DNA from: Streptococcus salivarius
GTDB taxonomy: Bacteria; Bacillota; Bacilli; Lactobacillales; Streptococcaceae
Reading direction: 5' to 3'
DNA: 64,000 bases
Assembly (NCBI RefSeq): GCF_000785515.1
Contig: NZ_CP009913.1
Coordinates: 1,454,001-1,518,000 of the forward strand
Shown here: piece after piece, positions 8,116-16,210 of the stretch
Numbering within the stretch: the stretch's first letter is position 1
Layout of the letters: every line of letters starts with the position of its first letter
Program-made: the position numbers and the translations under genes
The notes under the pieces: generated by a model
The model's database searches: none
Told to the model about the DNA's origin: nothing
What the model saw: the letters and a program-made list of their open reading frames with translations, nothing else

Positions 8116-11100
8116 TTATCTTCCTGGGACATATTCGCCAGTGTTGGCATCGTAGTAACGACGTTGGCCATTGACTGTGACGTAGGCACCTTTAACTTGG
8201 CGACCTGATTGGTCAAAGTAAAGGTGTTGGCCATTGATGACTTGTTCCCTTGTCACGGCATAGCCATCTGCTCCGAAATAAGCCCAGACGTTAGGCTCGA
8301 TTTGAGCGAAGCGGTTGGTTACAGGTTGACCATCGTTTTCGTCATAGTACTTGTAACGACTACCGACCTTAACTGCTTTGCCCTTGTATTGGATACCATT
8401 TTGGTCAAAGTAGTATTCCTTGCCATTGATAGTCCACTTGCCTTTAAGGGCTTGGCCATCAGTATTGAAGTAAGACCATTGGTTTGGTGCAATCTCAGCA
8501 AAGCTGCTTGTTACAAGAGCTCCACTGTGGGCATCATAGTAATAAGTCTTACCATCTTCAACAATGGTTTTACCCTTGACTTGGATACCATTTTTATCAA
8601 AGTACTTAAGGTATCCATGATCAGCACGAACTTGACCGATTGCCAGTGAACCGTCTTGTTTGAAGTACATCCACTGATCATCACCAACTTGGAGGTAGCG
8701 TCCGCTAGCAAGAATACCTGATTCTGGCTCATAGTAATACTTAATGCCATTTTCTTCGATAATTTCACCCTTAGCTTGGCTACCATCTTCCTTGAAGTAA
8801 TAGAGGTGACCATCAATGTATTGACGTCCAGTGACACGGTTACCTTCTTTATCAAAGTAGTTCCATGCCTTAGTTGCTGGGTTGTAGACAAAGATGCTGC
8901 GTCCAATTTCGCCTGCTGGTGTGATATAACGCGCCTTACCATTTTCAAAGATAATAGAATCAGCTCGGTTGCTGTAGGCCGTACCGACACTACCATCTTG
9001 GTTAAAGTAATAAGTCTTACCGTCAATGACGCGTGAGCCTGTCACAGTGTTACCATCAGCGTCAAAGTAATAACGTTTACCTGTGCTGCTATCAGTCGCA
9101 AAGACATTGCGTCCCATATCACCGGTTCCAGCAACATAGTAATGCAATTTACCATCATCGGTACGGACAATGCGATCCTTAGCCTGAAGACCAGTTTCAC
9201 GGTCAAAGTAGAAATGGTGACCACTCCAATGAAGGTTACCCACTACCATGGTTCCTTGTGTTGTAAAGGCACGGACTTGCTTACGTTTATCATCAAAATC
9301 AACGAAGGCATTCTTAACCATGGCACCGTCTAGACCGTAATAGTAGGTATAGCCGTTGCTAGCACGACGAAGGGCATTACGCAATTGAACACCATTATCA
9401 AAGAAATAGTAATCCTTGCTATTGATGTTTTGGGCACCCTTGGTCATCTTACCGTCAGCACCGAAGTAATACCAGTTACCGTTACCGTCTTGAACAAATT
9501 CATTCTTGATGACTTGATTATCACGAAGGAAGTAAACATCTTGTCCACGACGTTGGAAGACTTGAGTGCTTGTGATGGCACCTGTATCACGAAGTGGTGT
9601 TGGCAAGAGTTGGCCGTTGGCTGAAGTATTAAAGTACTGGTTGGTCTTGTCATCACGAAGGACAAAGTTGATGCCTCGTCCAAGGATGTTAGTTCCGTTG
9701 AAGTACTTAGCAGACCATTTGGTAATCTTTTCATTCGTAGGCAATTGCTTACCATTTGAGATTTGCACACGGTTGAAAATAGATGGGTACTTAGCTTTCA
9801 GCTCATCAAGGAAGGCACCACCGTACTTGCCTTGATAGTCTGTGCCATCTGTGCGGGTATTTGCCACATAGGCTTGGTCCACAATTTGATAACCTTGTTG
9901 GTGATAACCGTAGCCGTTAACACGTGTGGCATTAACTACTTCTTTTCCTGGAAGGTTATAAATTTGGTCTGGCACCCAGTCAGCAATGGCTTGAATACCA
10001 TCTTTGTGGAGGGCACGAAGGACATTAAGGAGGTCATCAAGTGAGCCATACTTGTTATTTTGACTCAAGGCCATATCATAACGGTCGTCAAAGGCATAAC
10101 CATTGTCAATTGTTGAATCAAGGAAGGTACCATCCTTACTTGAAACGTACTGTGGTGGAAGTCCAACAGACGTAACACCCCAAGCTTTGAGCAAATTAGT
10201 GTTCTTAGCCAAGACACGGTTCATGTAAAGTTCTGGCTGATCGTCCGCAAAAGCTTGGAAGTTTGAGAAGGCTTCATACATGACTTGCGAATCAAGGGCT
10301 GCTGAAGACTTGTAAACTTGACCATCGCTATTGGCACGGTTACTTGGCTGTGTACGTGCGTCTTGGTTAGCCTTAGCCCCGACTGGTACCCAGACACCGA
10401 GGTAACCTGATACTTGCACATTTTCCACACCAAAAATATCATTGGCATTGAAGGTCAAGTTCCCATTCCAGTCGGTACGTTTAAGAAGGTTTGAAGGTAC
10501 ATCAGAATCGTTGAGGTAGGTTGCTAGACCATCCTTAGTCGTCAAAAGCAATGGACGGTAAAGCTGATTACGGTGGGCTCTACCCATATTCATCGTTACA
10601 GTTTCATTGCTACCCAATCGGAAATCATAGTTGTTGGTCATGATGACACCCATCCCTTGCGTACGGGTTTCAGCAGTTCCCCAATCAGTTCTGTTATTGG
10701 CACCTTTACCATAACGAACTGATGTCAAGAGGCCGTCATTTCCGACTTTCTTCACTTCCATGTCTTGACCACCAGCTACATACTTGATACGGGCACGCAA
10801 AAGGGTATCGATGGCATCAAAGTAAGGCGTCTTCTTGGCCATGTAGTGACCATCCTCACGGTAGAGGTCTCCATAATAAACACGTGTTACAGAGTCCTTG
10901 TTGGTCAACATGAGGGCATAGACAGATGGCAAGTTGTAAGACGCATAAGTCTTGTGAGCTGTATTGATATCCGCATTGTAAATCTCGAAGGCCTTCTTGA
11001 TTTCATCACGGGTGAAATTGTAACCAAACAGATTTGGATTGATACGATCACGGATGATACGTTGGATAATGGTTTGCGCTTCAGTATCGTGGGCACGGGT

Positions 11101-12855
11101 GAAAATATAGTTGGCCATACGCTCACCGTTTTTATCGTTAGCACCACGTGGATTCAAACTACTATTCATAAAAGCAGTCATGTCCCCAAGCTGCATACGT
11201 GTATTTTTATCACGCATCAAAAGGTTGGTAAGAGCATTACGAAGGGCATTATCAATCGGCAGTTGTGCCCCTTTAGTATCCTTGTTGTAATATGGGTCGT
11301 TAGCAGACCACGCTTCCAAGTATGACAAGTGTTTGATCGCATTAGCTTCGGACTTGTCAACACCATAGGCTGCTTTGAAGTAATCTGAAGCGATTTGGAG
11401 AAGGTCAGCATCCACATTGTCCAAAGCATCGACACGCAAACCGTCAAAGTTAGCAGTTGGGTCATTGGCCATGATACTTCCGATATTCATCATAAAGTGG
11501 AGCCAGTTAAGTTGCTCCGCCTGAACAGCTGGGTTTGAGTTATCAATATCGTTGGCAAGCAAGAACTCAAGACCACCGATAGAATTGTCCTTGAAGTACT
11601 TACGTGTACCCGTCTGATTAGTCGGTGTGCGGTTAAGTAGACGATAATCAGAGTTGGCGTAGCTAGTACGGTTACCAGTATCACCCTTACTGTTGTTAAA
11701 GAGCAACTGTCCACCTTGCAAGTGGTCGTATGAACTATTTTCAGTGCTACTATTCCAACCTGGCTGAGTCTTGATGAACTGGTCGATACTTGTACGCAAC
11801 CAGTTGGTATTGCCTTCACGCGCAATACGTTCTTCAATCTTAGTCTGAACAGCTTTAGCAGCTAGATTTAGACTTTCCTGGCTAGAGTTGGTTGAAAATG
11901 ATCCCGCACCAAGACCTTGATTTTGCATGTAGTTTAGGTAGTTAACCTGAGTTGATTTGTCAGGCCACCAAACCATCAAGAGTGGACGTTTGTCCGCTTC
12001 AGTTGAAGCTGTCCAAGTCTTACCATCCTTAAGAATACTCTTTGGACGGTACCAAGCATCTGCTGTGATGAAGGTGTCGAGTTGGTCCAAAGATTTGTTA
12101 TCGTTTTTGTAGAGCTGATTTCCAGATGAAAAATCCACAGTTGCCTTGATAGGTTCTGTTGAAAATTCATCCTGTGACTTGGTCGCAAGAGCCCCTGTTT
12201 CAGCATCAAAGTAATATGACTTCCCATCTTGCTCAAAGACGAAGTTCTTACGCACACTACCGTCACTATTGACATAGTATTGTTTGCCGTTAATCCATTG
12301 GATACCAGTCGCTGTATTGGTATTGGCTTCACGAGTTTCTGCCAAGGCACGACGACTACGTGTACGAGCTTCTGTATTTGCCGTCTCAGTTGTTGCTGCA
12401 CGGTCTGTAGTAGCTGTTGCAGTCGCATTATTTGTATCTTTCGTTGTAGCACTCGTATCAGCTGCAGCTGCTTGCACATTTGTACTTGGTGCAGCTTGAC
12501 CTGAGTTAGTATCAACTGTCGCTGCAGTTGTAGTAGGTGCCGCTGCCCTATCTGTAACATCGGTTGTCGTGCTAGTCGCATCTGCGACAGGAATAGCCAC
12601 GCTCGCAGTATTAGCATCTGCTGAAATAGTTGGTGCTACTGTAGTTGCTGCATCATTAGTTGTGGCAGGCGCTTCTCGAAGCAAATCTTGACTGCTATCA
12701 CCCGACTGATTCGCAGGATTTTGCTCATCGGCCTGAACCTGTTGATCCGCCAACAAAGTTCCACCAGCAACAGTAACCATTGAGAGTGCTGTCACCCCAA
12801 TAGTCACCCAATTCTTCTTCACTTTATGCATTTTAAAGCGTACTTTTTGTTCCAT
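8116..12855 (-). CDS. Glucosyltransferase (GH70 glucansucrase) A
   Basis: 1579 residues. It transfers glucose from sucrose to build extracellular alpha-glucan. Order: KxHKVKKxW-type signal peptide (cleaved near VQA-DEQ, residue 43); Ala/Thr-rich variable region to about 190; one or two repeats; GH70 core at about 240-1090; YG glucan-binding repeats to the end. The catalytic triad is visible: nucleophile Asp476 (FDGLRVDALDN), acid/base Glu514 (EAWSAND), transition-state Asp590 (RAHD). The residues after it are TEAQ rather than the common SEVQ; this position influences linkage. Length is close to the S. salivarius GtfM type, but I cannot fix which Gtf it is. No partner gene is in the transcript. 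It shares a 13-bp upstream motif with the gene at 13744. Confidence 0.95.
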   Translation of the reverse strand: MEQKVRFKMHKVKKNWVTIGVTALSMVTVAGGTLLADQQVQADEQNPANQSGDSSQDLLREAPATTNDAATTVAPTISADANTASVAIPVADATSTTTDVTDRAAAPTTTAATVDTNSGQAAPSTNVQAAAADTSATTKDTNNATATATTDRAATTETANTEARTRSRRALAETREANTNTATGIQWINGKQYYVNSDGSVRKNFVFEQDGKSYYFDAETGALATKSQDEFSTEPIKATVDFSSGNQLYKNDNKSLDQLDTFITADAWYRPKSILKDGKTWTASTEADKRPLLMVWWPDKSTQVNYLNYMQNQGLGAGSFSTNSSQESLNLAAKAVQTKIEERIAREGNTNWLRTSIDQFIKTQPGWNSSTENSSYDHLQGGQLLFNNSKGDTGNRTSYANSDYRLLNRTPTNQTGTRKYFKDNSIGGLEFLLANDIDNSNPAVQAEQLNWLHFMMNIGSIMANDPTANFDGLRVDALDNVDADLLQIASDYFKAAYGVDKSEANAIKHLSYLEAWSANDPYYNKDTKGAQLPIDNALRNALTNLLMRDKNTRMQLGDMTAFMNSSLNPRGANDKNGERMANYIFTRAHDTEAQTIIQRIIRDRINPNLFGYNFTRDEIKKAFEIYNADINTAHKTYASYNLPSVYALMLTNKDSVTRVYYGDLYREDGHYMAKKTPYFDAIDTLLRARIKYVAGGQDMEVKKVGNDGLLTSVRYGKGANNRTDWGTAETRTQGMGVIMTNNYDFRLGSNETVTMNMGRAHRNQLYRPLLLTTKDGLATYLNDSDVPSNLLKRTDWNGNLTFNANDIFGVENVQVSGYLGVWVPVGAKANQDARTQPSNRANSDGQVYKSSAALDSQVMYEAFSNFQAFADDQPELYMNRVLAKNTNLLKAWGVTSVGLPPQYVSSKDGTFLDSTIDNGYAFDDRYDMALSQNNKYGSLDDLLNVLRALHKDGIQAIADWVPDQIYNLPGKEVVNATRVNGYGYHQQGYQIVDQAYVANTRTDGTDYQGKYGGAFLDELKAKYPSIFNRVQISNGKQLPTNEKITKWSAKYFNGTNILGRGINFVLRDDKTNQYFNTSANGQLLPTPLRDTGAITSTQVFQRRGQDVYFLRDNQVIKNEFVQDGNGNWYYFGADGKMTKGAQNINSKDYYFFDNGVQLRNALRRASNGYTYYYGLDGAMVKNAFVDFDDKRKQVRAFTTQGTMVVGNLHWSGHHFYFDRETGLQAKDRIVRTDDGKLHYYVAGTGDMGRNVFATDSSTGKRYYFDADGNTVTGSRVIDGKTYYFNQDGSVGTAYSNRADSIIFENGKARYITPAGEIGRSIFVYNPATKAWNYFDKEGNRVTGRQYIDGHLYYFKEDGSQAKGEIIEENGIKYYYEPESGILASGRYLQVGDDQWMYFKQDGSLAIGQVRADHGYLKYFDKNGIQVKGKTIVEDGKTYYYDAHSGALVTSSFAEIAPNQWSYFNTDGQALKGKWTINGKEYYFDQNGIQYKGKAVKVGSRYKYYDENDGQPVTNRFAQIEPNVWAYFGADGYAVTREQVINGQHLYFDQSGRQVKGAYVTVNGQRRYYDANTGEYVPGR

Positions 12856-13265
12856 AATATTTACCTTTTTCCCTTATATTACTTCTATCATAAGCTATTT
12901 GACAAGGGAATACAATTACACAACTGTAATATCAGTTTAATGTATCTACCTTCGTTTTCTCAGAAAACGTCCTTTAATAATCTGCCTAATAAATACACCT
13001 TGTGAACAAATGCACTAAGGATAACATAAAACCAGCTAAAATCGTTAGGACTAAGACTTTTTTAGACGATAGAATCATCCAACAATATTAATTTATTTTT
13101 AAATAAAAAAACCTTCATTTCTAAGATGAAATAAAGGCTTGGTTACGGGGACTAGCAAAATCCTGCTAAAGTATGCGTGGTTTATGGGTTAGGAGGTCGC
13201 GATGCTTTCCATATTTAGTAGTCCACAAAACGCTTGATTGCTATTTTTTACTCATTTTCCATGTA
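12856..13265. other. Intergenic region upstream of glucosyltransferase A
   Basis: It contains the 5' region of the gtf, including GAATACAATTACA at 12908-12920, also found upstream of the gene at 13744. A terminator hairpin at 13104-13137 serves the small gene upstream. A 30-codon hydrophobic frame (12986-13078, minus, MILSSKKVLVLTILAG...) lacks a ribosome site and is not called. Confidence 0.5.
13104..13137 (-). terminator. Terminator upstream of glucosyltransferase A
   Basis: On the minus strand CCTTTATTTC pairs with GAAATGAAGG (one mismatch) and is followed by TTTTTTTATTT. It would end a transcript carrying the small membrane ORF at 13266-13412. Confidence 0.7.
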
Positions 13266-13412
13266 CTACCACCTAGTGAAAAAGGCACCTATGGTTTCAA
13301 TAATGGCATAGAGTAATGGGGATTTTCGTGGTCTGAAGTCTGTTTTATAAAAGTAATAATTCGAAATGAAGATAAATAATATGACAATGATACTCCAAGC
13401 CAAGATAACCAT
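13266..13412 (-). CDS. Small membrane protein, 48 residues
   Basis: Starts MVILAWSIIVILFIFISNYY, continues with a basic segment FYKTDFRPRKSPLLY and ends GAFFTRW. One strong transmembrane helix fills the first 20 residues. The ribosome site AAAGGAG is 8 nt before ATG, an extended -10 (TGTTATAAT) lies about 105 bp upstream, and a terminator is 130 bp downstream, so it looks like a complete small transcription unit. I do not recognise the family. It lies between the two glucosyltransferase-type genes on the same strand. Confidence 0.55.
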   Translation of the reverse strand: MVILAWSIIVILFIFISNYYFYKTDFRPRKSPLLYAIIETIGAFFTRW

Positions 13413-13743
13413 GATTTTTCTCCTTTAAGAAGTCAGTTACACCTCGAGCTTAACGAAGATGGTTCCCCATAACTACCTCTAACTCTCTTTTCCTACATGC
13501 AAATATAATACCCATTATAACACGGCTATAGCTCCTCCTTGCGAATATGAGAGGGACAAAATTATTAGGATTTAAGCATGAAAAAGCATCTGGGTGTACA
13601 CTGACAGTTTCTCTAAAACAACTCAAAAACCAGCTAATGCTGGCTTTTTCGTCTATTTATTCATCTAGAGTTATGATAGGAAAATAATAATAATTTAGAT
13701 AGGAAAAGGAAAAATTCGCTCTAGATTTTAAAGTACATAGTAA
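13413..13743. other. Intergenic region between the small membrane gene and the GTF-derived protein
   Basis: Minus-strand extended -10 box TGTTATAAT at 13514-13522 for the small gene, and a terminator hairpin at 13624-13650. Nothing else is recognisable. Confidence 0.4.
13624..13650 (-). terminator. Terminator of the GTF-derived protein gene
   Basis: AAAAA-CCAGC-TAAT-GCTGG-C-TTTTT; the symmetric hairpin has T-runs on both strands. It stands about 95 bp after the stop of the gene at 13744. Confidence 0.7.
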
Positions 13744-15729
13744 TTAACGACGCTGTCTCAATTCACCAGTTTTGGCATCGCAGAAGAGGCGTTTACCACC
13801 AACATAAACATAACGTCCTTTAACTTGACGACCTGAACCGTCAAAGTAAAGCTGTTTGCCATTGATGACATGTTTTCCAGTCACTGCTTGGCCAGCTGAG
13901 TTAAAGTAATACCAGCAACCACGTCCAGCTTCGACAAAGCGGTTTACCACTTGCTCACCAGTGTGGGCATCAAAGTAACATTTCTTACCTTGGACAGTGA
14001 GCAATTTACCTTTGACTTGAGCACCATTGCTACCAAAGTAGTAAACTTTATTGTTAATATTTTGAAGACCTGTAACTTTGTGACCATCTTGGTTTAGGTA
14101 CGCCCATTGGTTAGCCGCAATTTGAATGAATTGGTTGATGACTGCTTGACCAGTGACGGCATCATAGTAACGGCCTTCAGCCCAGCCACCTTTTAATTGG
14201 CTGTGGTCTTTGTTGAAGTAATAGAGTTTACCATCAATCACTTTTGCACCTTGAACGAGACAACCAAAAGCATCCGCATAATACCAGTTGTTGTTTTCAA
14301 AGATAAAGCGTGACACAGCCATTTCACCTGTTTGGGCAGAAATGTAGTATTGCTTGTTGCCTTGTTGCATCATCTGACCTTTGATTTGACGGCCTTCTGA
14401 GTCAAAACAGTATTCTTTACCATTGATGATACGTTTTCCTGTCACAGCGTAACCATGTTCATCAAGGTAGTACCAAGCTTGGTTTTCTTTATTTTGAACA
14501 AAGGTATTTACAGCCATATTACCAGTATCAGGGATAAAGTAACGGATACGGCCATCTGAGAAGCGAATAAATTTGTCTTTAGCTTGGATACCTGTTTGTG
14601 TATCAAAGTAGAAGGTTGTGCTACCCATTTCAAGGAGACCAGTAGCCATGTGACCATAACAATCGAAATAGCGTACATCCTTACGATAACCTGCAAAATC
14701 GTAGAAGCCGTTGATAGCTTTCACACCATTTTTATCGTAGTAATAAGTGTAACCATCGCTACCTTTAACAAGTGAGTCACGAGCTTGAAGACCATTTTCA
14801 AGGAAGTAATAAGCCTTACCATCGATAACCTTCTCACCTTTGACCTTTTGACCATATTGATCGTAATAATACCATTGATTTTCACCTACACGGACAAATG
14901 AAGACTTGGCATTGTTTGAATCAACACTTGGTTTAGTCTCACCTGTGATGATTTGGTAACCTGAGTTATTTTGCTGGTTACCTTGTGAAATGATAGTGAC
15001 ATTAGCATTTGAACCATTCGAATGCCCTACTGATATGTTTGGAAACAGTTTATTAGAATTCGAAACGATAGTAACATTCGGCGTAGTTCCTGAGGCTGTG
15101 ATGGTGATTGTCGTGTTTCGACCACCATTCCAATGAATGCCGTTTGAGTCAGACGAACTCGTCGTAATTGTCGCAAAACCGCTAGCTGACGATGATGATG
15201 ACCATGATGATGACGACGAATAAGAATACCAAGCTGAGCTTGATGAGCTTGAAGAACTTGACGCACTAGCACTTACTGATGCCGAGCTGCTACTTGATTG
15301 GTAAGCAGAACCCGTTTGTGATGAATTAGAGTTTTGTGTTCCTACGACTTGAGAAGATTGTGACGAACTGACTTGACTAGATCCACCACCTACCACAGTC
15401 TGTGATGAGCCTCCTGTTGAGGCAGATGATGAAGACTCGTAGCCTGAGCTTGTTTGACTGCCATAGTTAGATGACACCGCTGACAAATGGCCAGCATCTT
15501 CTGTCAAGGTTGGTGAATAGCTTTCATTAATCAATGATGCACTTGATTCAATGCCTGAATCTGTTTGTTCAAAACCATCACCATTAGGAAGTGACACTTC
15601 ATCTGCTTGTGCCGATTGGTCTGCCAAAAGGGCTCCACCCGCAAGTGCAACCATCGACAGCGTACTAACTCCAATAGTCACCCAGTTTTTCTTGACCTTG
15701 TGCAACTTAAATCCAACTTTCTTTTCCAT
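13744..15729 (-). CDS. GTF-derived glucan-binding protein lacking the catalytic domain (GBR2)
   Basis: 661 residues. The N-terminus (MEKKVGFKLHKVKKNWVTIG...LLADQSAQADEVSLPNGDG) and the linker NTTITITASGTTPNVTIVS match glucosyltransferase B (16211-20953). Its C-terminal repeats (IQAKDKFIRFxDGRxRYFIPDTGN onward) are collinear with that enzyme to the end. The roughly 850-residue GH70 domain between them is absent; a Ser-rich stretch (about 85-205) stands before the linker. So it arose from a gtf by internal loss of the enzyme and should bind glucan without making it. I chose ATG 15729 (AAAGG 8 nt upstream) over the GTG at 15738, which overlaps the ribosome site. Confidence 0.9.
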   Translation of the reverse strand: MEKKVGFKLHKVKKNWVTIGVSTLSMVALAGGALLADQSAQADEVSLPNGDGFEQTDSGIESSASLINESYSPTLTEDAGHLSAVSSNYGSQTSSGYESSSSASTGGSSQTVVGGGSSQVSSSQSSQVVGTQNSNSSQTGSAYQSSSSSASVSASASSSSSSSSSAWYSYSSSSSWSSSSSASGFATITTSSSDSNGIHWNGGRNTTITITASGTTPNVTIVSNSNKLFPNISVGHSNGSNANVTIISQGNQQNNSGYQIITGETKPSVDSNNAKSSFVRVGENQWYYYDQYGQKVKGEKVIDGKAYYFLENGLQARDSLVKGSDGYTYYYDKNGVKAINGFYDFAGYRKDVRYFDCYGHMATGLLEMGSTTFYFDTQTGIQAKDKFIRFSDGRIRYFIPDTGNMAVNTFVQNKENQAWYYLDEHGYAVTGKRIINGKEYCFDSEGRQIKGQMMQQGNKQYYISAQTGEMAVSRFIFENNNWYYADAFGCLVQGAKVIDGKLYYFNKDHSQLKGGWAEGRYYDAVTGQAVINQFIQIAANQWAYLNQDGHKVTGLQNINNKVYYFGSNGAQVKGKLLTVQGKKCYFDAHTGEQVVNRFVEAGRGCWYYFNSAGQAVTGKHVINGKQLYFDGSGRQVKGRYVYVGGKRLFCDAKTGELRQRR

Positions 15730-16210
15730 AACATACACCTTTCAATATAACTTTATTTCTCTATTCTATGTTAAGGGATTTTGGAAACGAATACAATTAC
15801 AGATGCATAACTCTAGTCTCATAAGACTAACCTTCTACCCATAATCCATTTGAAAAAACAAGCCTAAGATATATAGCTATAGCTTTTATATGTTAGAAAC
15901 CGTTTCCAAAAAACGTTCAGATTTTCTTAAATTCACACAGAAACTCCGACTTTTAGCACTTTCACCACCTTCTTCATTAGAATGACTGAGTATAATTTAA
16001 AGCTAAAGTAAGCAGTCTATTGACGATTCTCTTAATCAAACTCATTTTTTGCTTACAATCTGCTTGGCATATCAAGAGATAGTAATAAAAGAAAAGCACT
16101 TGAAACAAAATGTTTCAAGTGCTTAAAAGCGGTGAGACTGGGAAGGTACCTACTGAATTTTAATCTAAAAGCATCTAGGATAGTCCCAAAATCACATTTT
16201 CTTCTGCCCT
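15730..16210. other. Intergenic region upstream of the GTF-derived gene
   Basis: It holds GAATACAATTACA (15789-15801), shared with the upstream region of glucosyltransferase A at almost the same distance from the start codon; a catabolite-type palindrome AGAAACCGTTTCCA (15895-15908, 13 of 14 positions of the cre consensus TGNAANCGNWNNCA); and the terminator of glucosyltransferase B. Confidence 0.5.
16091..16127 (-). terminator. Terminator of glucosyltransferase B
   Basis: A perfect 14-bp stem, AAGCACTTGAAACA with loop of three bases and TGTTTCAAGTGCTT; on the minus strand it is followed by TTCTTTTATT. Confidence 0.9.

Noticed and set aside
10765..11325. 186-codon plus-strand frame inside glucosyltransferase A
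   Set aside because: Antisense shadow of the GH70 core, which is intact and has all catalytic residues.
12986..13078. 30-codon hydrophobic frame (MILSSKKVLVLTILAG...)
   Set aside because: No ribosome-binding site and no own promoter; could be real but is not supported.
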